DNA of 64,000 bases from Pirellulaceae bacterium. GTDB lineage: Bacteria; Planctomycetota; Planctomycetia; Pirellulales; Pirellulaceae. A model generated the notes under the pieces. It worked only from the letters and a program-made list of their open reading frames with translations. It did no database searches and had not been told where the DNA came from. This document shows positions 1-8,612 of this stretch, in pieces. The DNA lies in the NCBI GenBank assembly GCA_029243025.1, contig JAQWSU010000045.1, positions 620,001 to 684,000 of the forward strand, read 5' to 3'. Every line of letters starts with the position of its first letter. The first letter of the stretch is position 1. Both the position numbers and the translations under genes were made by a program.

Positions 1-134
1 ACCGCTTGGCTGGGCGTCAACAAAGCAACGGCCAGCGCACCCGCACCCAAGGCAAGGAACGCATGGAGCCGCAACAGCAAGACGCCGGCAATCACGATAA
101 CCATTCCCACCAATAAAACTATAATTGGGTCCAT
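1..134 (-). CDS. GntP-family sugar-acid permease, N-terminal fragment
   Basis: Only the first 44 codons are in the window and the gene continues past the left edge. The fragment opens MDPIIVLLVG and is almost wholly hydrophobic, with the stretch LRLHAFLALGAGALAVALL. This matches the usual start of GntP/gluconate:H+ symporter-type inner-membrane permeases (family knowledge). It starts at ATG 134 and faces away from the IlvD/Edd dehydratase at 254, with about 120 bp between them. That pairing suggests import and then dehydration of an aldonic or similar sugar acid (inference). The family call rests on a short N-terminus, so it is moderate. Confidence 0.6.
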   Translation of the reverse strand, partial: MDPIIVLLVGMVIVIAGVLLLRLHAFLALGAGALAVALLTPSQA

Positions 135-253
135 TTTGATCCTCGCAATTCGGTTAACGCTGCATCAGCTTGGATCGATCATGGTACAATCCGCTGGCTG
201 AATTCGCGAGATGAGAGATCACCAGAAACTCTAACCGTAAGATCGAAACTTTT

Positions 254-2014
254 ATGAGCGAGACCCCGACGATGCCTTCCGACTCATCCCAAGCAAGCAT
301 AAATCCCGAACAACTTCGCAGCCACCGTTGGTTCGGGCCTGATGACATGCGGTCATTCGGACATCGCTCGCGACTCAAGGGGATGGGATTCGCCGACGAG
401 GATTACAAGGGAAAGCCCGTCATCGCGTTACTCAACACATGGAGTGAGCTGAATACTTGCCACTCGCATCTCCGCGAGCGAGCTGAGGAAGTTAAACGGG
501 GCGTTTGGCAATCTGGCGGCTTTCCCGTCGAAGTACCTGTCATTTCACTCGGTGAAATGCTGATGAAACCCACCACGATGCTCTATCGCAATTTATTGGC
601 GATGGAGACCGAGGAAGTGTTGCGTTGTCATCCGATTGACGGTGTCGTGCTGATGGGAGGATGTGACAAGACGACGCCTGCGTTGCTGATGGGCGCCATC
701 ACCATGAACATCCCTACCATTTTCTTTCCTGCAGGACCTGCCTTGAATGCGAAGTGGGGCAAAGAAACTTTGGGCAGCGGTAGTGACGTATGGAAATATT
801 GGGCCGAACGATGTGCTGGTAATCTGTGCGATGAAGCTTGGTGTCAAATCGAAAACAGCATTGCGCGTTCTGCCGGCCATTGCATGACAATGGGCACCGC
901 TTCCACGATGAGCTCCATTGCTGAAGTACTCGGCATGATCCTGCCAAACGGATCCTCCATTCCCGCAGTCATCGCCGATCATGCCCGCCTGGCAACCGCC
1001 ACAGGACGTCGGATTGTTGACATGGTTTGGGAGGACCTTAAGCCCTCCGATATCATCTCCACCGAATCTTTTGAAAACGCAATCATTACGGATATGGCGA
1101 TTAGCGGATCAACCAACGCAATCGTACATCTGATTGCACTCGCCGGGCGAGCGGGATTGAAGCTTACGATGGAAGACTTTGACCGACTGTCTCGAATCAC
1201 GCCAGTCGTGGCCAATGTTCGTCCAGCCGGTAAATATTTGATGGAGGACTTTTACAATGCGGGCGGCCTGAAAGCTCTGCTCAATCAAATCGGTAACTTA
1301 CTGCACTTGGATAGCATGACGGTGACCGGAAAAACGCTGGGCGAAAATATTCAAGGTGCGGAAGTTTTTGACGATGACGTGATCCGCTCTCGTGACAACC
1401 CGATTGCCGAGTCCGGCGGAACCTACGTTCTCCAAGGCAACCTGGCTCCGCATGGGTGTGTGATCAAACCGGCAGCAGCCGACCCTAATCTGCGCAAACA
1501 TCGCGGACCAGCCGTCGTATTCGACAATTATCGTGATCTAAAAAGTCGACTAAACGACCCGGAATTGGAGATTACGGCAAATTCCGTGATTGTACTTCGA
1601 AGCGCTGGACCTTTAGGAGCACCGGGATTTCCCGAATGGGGCATGTTACCCATCCCCAATCACCTGCTGAAGGCTGGTGTACGCGATATGGTGCGAATCT
1701 CGGACGCCCGCATGAGCGGGACCAGCTACGGGACCTGCGTTCTTCACGTGTCACCAGAATCACACCTGGGTGGTCCACTGGCGTTAGTGAGAGATGGAGA
1801 TACGATCGAATTGGATGTTGACGAACGACGACTCCAAGTGATGGTCAGTGAACAGGAGCTTGCGGAGCGACGTGAAAAGTGGCAGGCCCCGGCTCCGAAA
1901 TATGAGCGAGGATACGGCCAGCTTTTCACGAAACATGTGACCCAGGCACACGAAGGCTGTGACTTTGACTTTCTTCAAGAAAAGAAGCAGACACCGGACC
2001 CTGAAATTCATTAG
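254..2014 (+). CDS. IlvD/Edd-family sugar-acid dehydratase (arabinonate/xylonate dehydratase type)
   Basis: A 586-residue dehydratase of the [2Fe-2S] IlvD/Edd superfamily. C69 (in SELNTC), C137 (in GGCDKT) and C210 (in SAGHCMT) have spacings of 68 and 73 residues, the spacing of the iron-sulfur cysteines of characterised pentonate dehydratases. The C-terminal half keeps the GRAGLKL and SDARMSGTSYG-type motifs. The N-terminus (RSHRWFG, TWSELNTCH) is closer to L-arabinonate/D-xylonate dehydratases than to branched-chain IlvD. The likely reaction is loss of water from a sugar acid to a 2-keto-3-deoxy acid in the cytoplasm. The divergent GntP-like permease supports a sugar-acid role. The exact substrate cannot be told from the sequence. 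ATG at 272 is an alternative start. Confidence 0.85.
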   Translation: MSETPTMPSDSSQASINPEQLRSHRWFGPDDMRSFGHRSRLKGMGFADEDYKGKPVIALLNTWSELNTCHSHLRERAEEVKRGVWQSGGFPVEVPVISLGEMLMKPTTMLYRNLLAMETEEVLRCHPIDGVVLMGGCDKTTPALLMGAITMNIPTIFFPAGPALNAKWGKETLGSGSDVWKYWAERCAGNLCDEAWCQIENSIARSAGHCMTMGTASTMSSIAEVLGMILPNGSSIPAVIADHARLATATGRRIVDMVWEDLKPSDIISTESFENAIITDMAISGSTNAIVHLIALAGRAGLKLTMEDFDRLSRITPVVANVRPAGKYLMEDFYNAGGLKALLNQIGNLLHLDSMTVTGKTLGENIQGAEVFDDDVIRSRDNPIAESGGTYVLQGNLAPHGCVIKPAAADPNLRKHRGPAVVFDNYRDLKSRLNDPELEITANSVIVLRSAGPLGAPGFPEWGMLPIPNHLLKAGVRDMVRISDARMSGTSYGTCVLHVSPESHLGGPLALVRDGDTIELDVDERRLQVMVSEQELAERREKWQAPAPKYERGYGQLFTKHVTQAHEGCDFDFLQEKKQTPDPEIH

Positions 2015-2184
2015 GAATTGAACGGTCTATCTCCAGCCACCGATCGGCGCGGCACCTACCGCTGCATTCGTATTCCAAACGATCGGTAGGACCCGCAAAG
2101 CCAAGTTGTTTTTTCAACTTTGACTGTCGCCTGTCGATAACACAGTTGGAAAATGGTTTTGCTATCGCTCGCACGGAGGCACTC

Positions 2185-2664
2185 ATGGGGCGCGTTATTG
2201 AAAGTCATTGGACAGTAGCCCTGCTGCTTGTCCTCGCAGTTGCTTGCAACACAAATGGAGCAGAGCCAGCACAGGAGAAGTCGACCGCCGTCAATTGGCA
2301 AACCGATTATCGCCAGGCTCAACAGACACGCATCGACAAACAAATGCCGATGCTAATCTACCTGACGATGGACGGTTGCCCTCACTGCCACCGGATGTTG
2401 GAAACGAGCTACGAAAACAAGCTTGTTGCCGGTCAAATCACCACCCAATACGTGCCGGCAATCATCAACGGTAGCCGTCAGGAAGATTTGGCCAAGCAGT
2501 TTGGTGTTCGCATTTATCCGACCACCTTCATCGTCGGACCCGACAATCGGGTCGTCGACAAAATGGAAGGCTTTACAACCGCGAGCGAATTACACCGTCG
2601 GCTGACGATTGTCTCGCGTTATTACGCTCGGCTGGCACGGATGAAAAATAATCCTCGGCGGTAA
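2185..2664 (+). CDS. Exported thioredoxin-fold protein with CPHC motif
   Basis: A 159-residue protein with an N-terminal hydrophobic export segment (VALLLVLAVACNTNGA), then a thioredoxin-like fold. The redox motif is CPHC (in MDGCPHCHRM), and the cis-Pro loop is YPTTFIV. The start was set at ATG 2185 because GGAGG lies 5 bp upstream; the longer frame from 2146 would add 13 non-signal residues before it. The final part is basic and short. Proteins of this type usually act as periplasmic thiol-disulfide reductases or chaperones (family knowledge). A Cys lies in the signal region, but the lipobox is poor, so a lipoprotein is possible but not favoured. No neighbour points to a specific partner. 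Confidence 0.8.
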   Translation: MGRVIESHWTVALLLVLAVACNTNGAEPAQEKSTAVNWQTDYRQAQQTRIDKQMPMLIYLTMDGCPHCHRMLETSYENKLVAGQITTQYVPAIINGSRQEDLAKQFGVRIYPTTFIVGPDNRVVDKMEGFTTASELHRRLTIVSRYYARLARMKNNPRR

Positions 2665-3198
2665 ACCTCGCCTTCCGTGTTCTCATCGACAATCTGTCAT
2701 CGAGCCCAGGGATACATCAACATGGCTCGAACGGGTTTTGTCGATTTATGGTGATGGTGATCAAGCTCTTCTCACAGCTGAATCTTTCAAGCTGCAGGTT
2801 GTTAGACAGATAAACACCGTCGGCTTCCTGAGCTAGCAACGTTGGCGATACGCTAATTCAGAAAAAACATCGCGAACTCTCCCGGGCGACGTTCCGCCCG
2901 AAAACTCAAAAGCCGAACCGGAAATCGACGTCGTCCGACTTTAAGGCTTCCATGCTTTCGCACCCTCCTGAACGGCACGCTCGGACTGACAAACAGCCTG
3001 TGCTCCATCCAGACACATACACCCACCAGGGAAATTCTAAATCTTCGCTGCACTTGTAGGATCAACGAGCCACGCCAGAAAAACGTCGTTCTTTTTTCTT
3101 GTGTCAATGCGGCAGATTTTTTTGACGACCCACTATCGATTTTGCTAAAACGCAGGATACGGGGTGACAAAAACTCCATTCAAATGAGGAGGTGTGGT
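2665..3198. other. Intergenic region, no gene seen
   Basis: This 530-bp stretch has no convincing coding frame; a minus-strand open frame at 2853-3179 is rich in Arg and Ser and looks like chance. It holds a perfect 6-bp hairpin, CGGGCG/CGCCCG (2883-2888 with 2895-2900). T-rich tracts near 3090-3125 precede the Hint-protein gene and may be part of its promoter region. Nothing else was recognised. Confidence 0.4.
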
Positions 3199-5010
3199 AT
3201 GTCCAAAAAGATCAATCATTCGGCGCAGCTGCAATGTTTGAAAAATTTCTTTTCTCGGTTAGCGGCAACCGTGCTGATGACTGTCCCTCTCGTATCGTCG
3301 CTTCAGGCTTTGGACCAAACACCGGAAGAGCTGCAAGCTCAAAAAGCTCAGCGACTTGCCGAAACGGGTGTCCGATTTGAGCTGGATGGAGCAACCGATT
3401 ACGCGCGCTTTGCCTGGGAATCCGCATTACGAGCAAATCCCGACTGTGAGTTAGCCAGATGGCGACTTGGTTACGTTCGCACGAATGGTGAATGGGCCTC
3501 GACCAATCAATCACCGTCTGTCGAATTGCAGACGAAGCTGATCGAGTATTCTCGTCGCCGCGACCTTAATTCTGATCGCCACCTGAATGAGCTTGCGCTG
3601 GCGACCTGGTGTCAAGCAAATGGCATTAGAGATCGATCGAAAATTCACTTTCGTCGGATCGTTGATAATCCAAAAGCTTCCGAACATGCGCGCCGAACAG
3701 CAATTCAAGCTTTAGGTCTCCGCTCGTTTGGTGATCGCTTTTTATCAGTCGAAGAAATCACCGCTTTACAGGCCAAGATGCGACAAGCACGGCAGAATCT
3801 GGCGAGTTGGTCAAAACGGCTCGCAGCTCCGTTCAGGCAGCTGGAAAGTGGTCGGCTGCAGAAACGCATGTTGGGCTTGGAAAATTTACGACAAATCGAT
3901 GACCCAACCGCGATCCCGGCGTTGGAACTTAATCTTTCGAGCCGAAATGAAGCACTGGCGAATGAACTGGTCCAAATCATTGGACGCATCAACGCTCCCG
4001 AGGCGTCAGAATCACTGGCTCGACACGCGGTCGCTTCGCAGTGGCCAAGTGTACGCCAAGAGGCCACAAAGCTGCTACAGACACGCTCCTTGCACGATTA
4101 CATCCCTACCTTAATGACAGGCCTGCGAATGCCAATTCGCTCGGTGTTTCAAATCACTTCCGGCAACGATGGCCAAATTCTTCACGAACACTTGTTTGTC
4201 CAGGAAGGCGCAGAAGAACATCATCAGCTGCTGGTGAGCAACCTGGCAGTCGCGACCACGACCGATGAGAACGTCGACAATCGCGACGAGCTACGGCGGC
4301 TCAAACGGCAAGCCCTCCAAGTCGATCGGAATGTGACGATGATGAACCTGCAGCACAATGGCCAGAATGCGAGGATCTACCAACTGCTGCGATCGACCAC
4401 CGGCGAAGAGCTCGATTCCACACCGACGGCTTGGTGGGATTGGTGGAAAGAGTACAACGAATATGAATTGGTCGCGAACAAGCCAGTCCGTCGCGAAAGG
4501 CGAAGAAGACAGTTCGCCTATCAACCAATCAGTCGCCAGCCAAGGCGGTCGTCTTCGGAATGCTTTCCCCGCGGCACCCTTATCTGGACAGAACTGGGCA
4601 AGCGGCCAATCGAGACCGTAAAAGTTGGGGATCGCGTGCTTTCGCAACGTACGGAAACAGGCGAGCTTGCCTACAAAGTCGTCAAGGCCGTGACCCGTCG
4701 CGAGCAAGCTCCCATGCAGACCGTCTCGCTTGGAAGTCAACAACTGACTCTGACAACAGGGCATCCGCTCTGGATCAACAATACGGGTTGGCGAATGGCC
4801 AAGCTCTTGAAGCGAGGCGATCAAGTCCACTGCCTCAACGGCTCTCGAAAGATCGATCAATCATCGCCCGCTCCGCCAGAAACGGCTTTCAACTTGATCA
4901 TCGATGATTTCGGCAGCTATTTTGTGACAGAACTCGGTATTCTCGCCCACGACAACACTTATCGTCGTCCGAACCGGGTGATTAGTCCCGGCCTCGTCGC
5001 AAAAAAATGA
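3199..5010 (+). CDS. Secreted HEAT-like repeat protein with C-terminal Hint (intein-like) domain
   Basis: A 603-residue protein. The start at ATG 3199 is backed by AGGAGGT at 3187-3193. The N-terminus has a signal-type segment (LAATVLMTVPLVSSLQALD). A TPR-like region follows, then a helical part with HEAT-type phrases around residues 215-300 (RMLGLENLRQIDDPTAIPAL). A basic linker (VRRERRRRQ) leads to a Hint domain from C455 (CFPRGTLIWT) with the GDRVLS motif, a TxxH block (TTGH, H522) and a terminal YFVTELGILAHDN (H584). Hint domains self-cleave at the N-terminal Cys (family knowledge). Here the final block reads His-Asp-Asn rather than the usual His-Asn, so activity is uncertain. The function of the whole protein is unknown. 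Confidence 0.8.
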   Translation: MSKKINHSAQLQCLKNFFSRLAATVLMTVPLVSSLQALDQTPEELQAQKAQRLAETGVRFELDGATDYARFAWESALRANPDCELARWRLGYVRTNGEWASTNQSPSVELQTKLIEYSRRRDLNSDRHLNELALATWCQANGIRDRSKIHFRRIVDNPKASEHARRTAIQALGLRSFGDRFLSVEEITALQAKMRQARQNLASWSKRLAAPFRQLESGRLQKRMLGLENLRQIDDPTAIPALELNLSSRNEALANELVQIIGRINAPEASESLARHAVASQWPSVRQEATKLLQTRSLHDYIPTLMTGLRMPIRSVFQITSGNDGQILHEHLFVQEGAEEHHQLLVSNLAVATTTDENVDNRDELRRLKRQALQVDRNVTMMNLQHNGQNARIYQLLRSTTGEELDSTPTAWWDWWKEYNEYELVANKPVRRERRRRQFAYQPISRQPRRSSSECFPRGTLIWTELGKRPIETVKVGDRVLSQRTETGELAYKVVKAVTRREQAPMQTVSLGSQQLTLTTGHPLWINNTGWRMAKLLKRGDQVHCLNGSRKIDQSSPAPPETAFNLIIDDFGSYFVTELGILAHDNTYRRPNRVISPGLVAKK

Positions 5011-5383
5011 AAAAGGGCTCTTCGATTCGAAGATGATATACATTTGCTTTGAAACAAGGTAGAATCTGCCGCGGATCTCAGCACCGGAAAGCCCGATGCT
5101 GAGATCCAAACAGCGAACCGAGTAGACGGCATCACCGGAGTGAACTCAATCGTGTTTGGAGACCGAATGCAGTCACGACAGATCGGTTGAGTTTTTACGA
5201 TCTGTTTTTTCGACGACATTCAATGGAGCGTAAAATGGGCGATTCAGGACAAACTCGCCCATGAACTTGATCTTGGGAAAAACCAAGCACCAGACCGAGT
5301 GAACTCAAAATTACGTTTTATGTTGAGCATCAATTGGATGCTTAGCTCCTCAAGTTCGTGAGTTTTTTTTGGAGGTCGATCGT
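5011..5383 (+). promoter_or_regulatory. Long structured leader of the cold-shock gene
   Basis: The 373 bp before the cold-shock gene holds two related units, GGAGTGAACTCAA (about 5138) and CGAGTGAACTCAA (about 5296). The first AACTCAATCG (5143-5152) pairs with CGGTTGAGTT (5184-5193), followed by T runs. The second AACTCA (5302-5307) can pair with TGAGTT (5359-5364) and encloses an 8-bp hairpin, TGAGCATC/GATGCTTA. A run of eight Ts and the SD GGAGGT (5371-5376) follow directly. Long folded 5' leaders are known for cspA-type genes; a temperature-sensing or attenuating role here is inference. Confidence 0.45.
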
Positions 5384-5581
5384 ATGCCGGAAGGTGCGAT
5401 CAAGAAGCTAATCTCGGACAAAGGTTTTGGCTTCATCGAAGGTGAGCGCGGCGATATTTTCTTTCATCACTCGGCTCTAGTCGGGATGAGGATTGAGGAG
5501 CTGTGTGAAGGACAGCGTGTTCAATACGAAGTCGGCAACGGACCGAAAGGACCACGCGCCGAAAACGTAGAACCGATCTAA
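5384..5581 (+). CDS. Cold-shock domain protein (CspA family)
   Basis: A 65-residue single cold-shock domain. It has RNP1-like KGFGFIEGE and RNP2-like DIFFHHSAL, the nucleic-acid-binding motifs of this family, and ends in GPRAENVEPI as many Csp proteins do. The start at ATG 5384 has SD GGAGGT 7 bp upstream; an in-frame earlier start would only add MEVDR across the SD. CSPs bind single-stranded RNA/DNA and act as RNA chaperones in the cytoplasm. Its long repeated leader and a strong downstream terminator mark it as a single-gene transcription unit. Confidence 0.95.
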   Translation: MPEGAIKKLISDKGFGFIEGERGDIFFHHSALVGMRIEELCEGQRVQYEVGNGPKGPRAENVEPI

Positions 5582-5654
5582 TCCGAGGTAAGTGACGCGA
5601 GTAACTTACCCAATCGTTTGAACTATCAGCAACCCTGGTGTTGCTTGCTGAACA

Positions 5655-5686
5655 AACGGGCGAGGCAAATTCGCCCGTTCTCTTTT
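5655..5686 (+). terminator. Rho-independent terminator of the cold-shock gene
   Basis: A perfect stem, AACGGGCGA (5655-5663) with TCGCCCGTT (5671-5679), is closed by a 7-nt loop and followed at once by CTCTTTT. It lies about 75 bp after the cold-shock stop codon. Confidence 0.8.
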
Positions 5687-5905
5687 GACGCACACATTTG
5701 TGCAACCCCTTTGCGACATCAGCGCTTCGCTGACCATAATCTGAGCCCCGTCGAATCAGATCGCTAGTTGCCGATCGGCAAACGGCGTTTGTTCCCGTCA
5801 GTGGGTACCGTCGATCATCAGCCTACCGTCCCTTGCCAACCCACTGTGGCTCACTAAACTAAAACGCGACTTTCTACTCTCTTTCCTCGTTCCTCGTGAG
5901 TGCTG

Positions 5906-8584
5906 ATGCCCCCTTCACAATCAACCGCTGCAACTCCCGAACATATTCGGTTGTCAGAAGATAAAAAACGAATCGACAACTGGAAACGCTGGGGTCCGTA
6001 TCTATCGGAACGACAATGGGGGACCGTACGCGAGGACTACTCTGCGGATGGAGATGCGTGGAATTACTTTCCACACGACCAGTCGCGGAGCCGGGTCTAT
6101 CGTTGGGGAGAGGACGGATTACTTGGCTTCTGTGATCGGGAATGTCGACTTTGTTTTTCAGCGGCGCTTTGGAATGGTCGTGATCAAATTCTGAAAGAGC
6201 GTCTATTTGGTGTGACGGGACCACAAGGCAATCATGGCGAAGACGTTAAAGAGTGCTATTACTATCTTGACTCGTCACCAACTCATTCATACGTCAAAGG
6301 GATGTACCGCTACCCCCAATCAGCCTATCCCTACGAACAGCTTGTTGAAGAAAACAAACGTCGTCCATTGACAGAGCGAGAGTATGAACTGGCAGATACA
6401 GGAGTTTTCGAAAACAACCGTTTCTTCGACATCTACGTTGAGTATGCAAAGGCGAATTCGAATGACGTTTTGATCAGAATGACAGTGATCAATTGTGGTC
6501 CGGAAACAGAAACGGTTTGGCTCCTGCCAACTCTTTGGTTCCGTAACACTTGGATCTGGGGTTGCCGACACGAGGGCTGCACCATGAAACCGTCAATTCG
6601 TGAGACGGCGGCAGCCGCTTCTGGCAGTCATCGTGTGGCAACTCGCCACGAAACCTTGGGAGACTTTCGCTTCGATTTTGGCAGTCACCCCAATGGGAAT
6701 GAGACGAATCTGCTTTTCACTGAAAACGAAACAAACACCAAGCTTTTGTTTGGTTCGGACAACTATACTCCCTACGTTAAAGACGCCTTTCATCGCTACC
6801 TGATCGATGGAGAACAGGATGCGGTCAACCCTCAACCGCATGGCACCAAAGTAACTGTCCCCTATCAGTTACGACTGGATCCTGGACAGCAACAAACGAT
6901 TGTCGCTCGCTTAAGCAAATCGGACACCGACCTGGATTCTCCATTCGACCACAGATTTAGTGAGGTTTTCGAGCAGCGTATCGACGAGACAGACAAATTC
7001 TATGCGACAGTCATTCCTGCCAAATGCAACGAAGAAGAACAGACTGTCGCTCGACAAGCGTATGCTGGGTTGCTTTGGACCAAACAGTTCTACCACTATA
7101 TCGTTGCGGACTGGCTACGCGGAGATGCAAACGTTTCCTCACCACCGGCAGCTCGCTTGCGTGGCCGCAATCACAACTGGAAACACGTTTACGCACGCGA
7201 CGTGCTATCGATGCCAGACAAGTGGGAATATCCTTGGTTTGCAGCCTGGGACTTAGCGTTCCACATGATTCCGATGTGCCGAATCGATCCGCACTTTGCC
7301 AAACGCCAACTGCTCGTACTGCTGCGGGAGTGGTACATGCATCCCAACGGCCAGCTGCCTGCCTACGAGTACGCGTTTTACGATGTCAACCCTCCTGTCC
7401 ATGCATGGGCCTGTTTTCGCGTCTATCAGATGACCGGGGGCGTCGATCGTGATTTCTTAGCGAAAGCATTCCAAAGACTGCTCTTGAATTTCACTTGGTG
7501 GGTCAATCGGGTCGATGCGAATGGCGACAACGTCTTTGCGGGTGGATTCTTGGGCCTCGATAACATTGGGGTCTTCGATCGATCGAAAGGCTTACCGGAC
7601 AACTCGTCGCTCGAACAGGCCGACGGCACAGCATGGATGGCATTCTACTGCGGAACCATGCTCTCGATTGCCCTCGAACTAGCGAGGGAAGACGAAGCTT
7701 ATGCCGAAATGGCCTCAAAGTTCCTCGATCACTTTGTGCGAATTACCGATGCGATGAATACGCTCAACGGCAGTGGACTCTGGGACGAAGAAGATGGTTT
7801 TTATTACGACTATTTGCATTCCGACGATCAATACTTACCGCTCAAGATACGGTCGTTAGTCGGACTTTTACCGTTAATTGCAGTGGAAATCCTAGACGAA
7901 ACGCTCGTTGAGCGATTGCCATCCTTTGTGCACCGCTTACGCTGGTTCATGCGTTACCGTCACGATCTGGTCAAACATATTTCCTTCGCAGACTCCGAAA
8001 ACGGTGTGCGAAAAATGCTGCTTGCCATTCCGGCCCGCAAGAAGCTTGAACGAGTACTTTCTGTCTTGCTAGACGAAGGCGAATTTCTGTCTCCATTCGG
8101 TGTGCGGTCGCTGTCAAAATATCACAAACAACATCCGTTTGAACTGGATATTCGTGGAGAAGCTCATCGAGTGAGTTATGTTCCCGGAGAGTCCGACAGC
8201 GGGATGTTTGGTGGAAACTCAAACTGGCGGGGTCCCATCTGGTTCCCAATCAACTTTCTGCTGATTGAAGCCTTGGAACGATATCATTCGTTTTACGGAG
8301 ATGATTTCCAAATTGAGTGTCCGACTGGGTCCGGTAACCTGATGACACTCGACGAAGTAAGTAAAGAGCTTAATCGCCGACTGACAAATCTGTTTTTAGC
8401 ACCTCAAACGGATCAACCACGACCTTGTCTTTCAGCGGCACCAGATACGAGTTCCCACTGGCAACGTCATCTATTGTTCCACGAATATTTCCATGGAGAT
8501 ACGGGTGAGGGATTGGGAGCCAGCCATCAGACAGGCTGGACAGCCCTCGTCGCTCAGTGCATCGAAAAACTCGTGAAAAACTGA
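5906..8584 (+). CDS. GH63-like (MGH-type) glycoside hydrolase
   Basis: An 892-residue cytoplasmic protein without a signal peptide. It opens with the conserved RLSEDKKRIDNWKRWGPYLSERQWGTVRED region split across residues 15-45, then a beta-rich N-terminal part. The C-terminal (alpha/alpha)6-barrel part contains PDKWEYPWFAAWDLAFH, NGQLPAYEYAF and NSNWRGPIWFPIN. These are typical of GH63/mannosyl-glycerate-hydrolase-like enzymes in planctomycetes and cyanobacteria (family knowledge). Such inverting enzymes use paired acidic residues, plausibly in the WDLAFH and ELDIRGE segments, but these were not assigned. The substrate is unknown; alpha-glucosides such as glucosylglycerate are one possibility. 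The frame opens with GTG 5900, and ATG 5906 was chosen because it is the first ATG; no clear SD is seen. Confidence 0.8.
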   Translation: MPPSQSTAATPEHIRLSEDKKRIDNWKRWGPYLSERQWGTVREDYSADGDAWNYFPHDQSRSRVYRWGEDGLLGFCDRECRLCFSAALWNGRDQILKERLFGVTGPQGNHGEDVKECYYYLDSSPTHSYVKGMYRYPQSAYPYEQLVEENKRRPLTEREYELADTGVFENNRFFDIYVEYAKANSNDVLIRMTVINCGPETETVWLLPTLWFRNTWIWGCRHEGCTMKPSIRETAAAASGSHRVATRHETLGDFRFDFGSHPNGNETNLLFTENETNTKLLFGSDNYTPYVKDAFHRYLIDGEQDAVNPQPHGTKVTVPYQLRLDPGQQQTIVARLSKSDTDLDSPFDHRFSEVFEQRIDETDKFYATVIPAKCNEEEQTVARQAYAGLLWTKQFYHYIVADWLRGDANVSSPPAARLRGRNHNWKHVYARDVLSMPDKWEYPWFAAWDLAFHMIPMCRIDPHFAKRQLLVLLREWYMHPNGQLPAYEYAFYDVNPPVHAWACFRVYQMTGGVDRDFLAKAFQRLLLNFTWWVNRVDANGDNVFAGGFLGLDNIGVFDRSKGLPDNSSLEQADGTAWMAFYCGTMLSIALELAREDEAYAEMASKFLDHFVRITDAMNTLNGSGLWDEEDGFYYDYLHSDDQYLPLKIRSLVGLLPLIAVEILDETLVERLPSFVHRLRWFMRYRHDLVKHISFADSENGVRKMLLAIPARKKLERVLSVLLDEGEFLSPFGVRSLSKYHKQHPFELDIRGEAHRVSYVPGESDSGMFGGNSNWRGPIWFPINFLLIEALERYHSFYGDDFQIECPTGSGNLMTLDEVSKELNRRLTNLFLAPQTDQPRPCLSAAPDTSSHWQRHLLFHEYFHGDTGEGLGASHQTGWTALVAQCIEKLVKN

Positions 8585-8612
8585 GTTCCCCAGGCCGGCT
8601 TCACATCCGCAC

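Noticed and set aside
2853-3179. 108-codon minus-strand open frame in the gap before the Hint-protein gene
   Set aside because: Arg/Ser/Phe-rich composition, no SD, overlaps the promoter side of the next gene.
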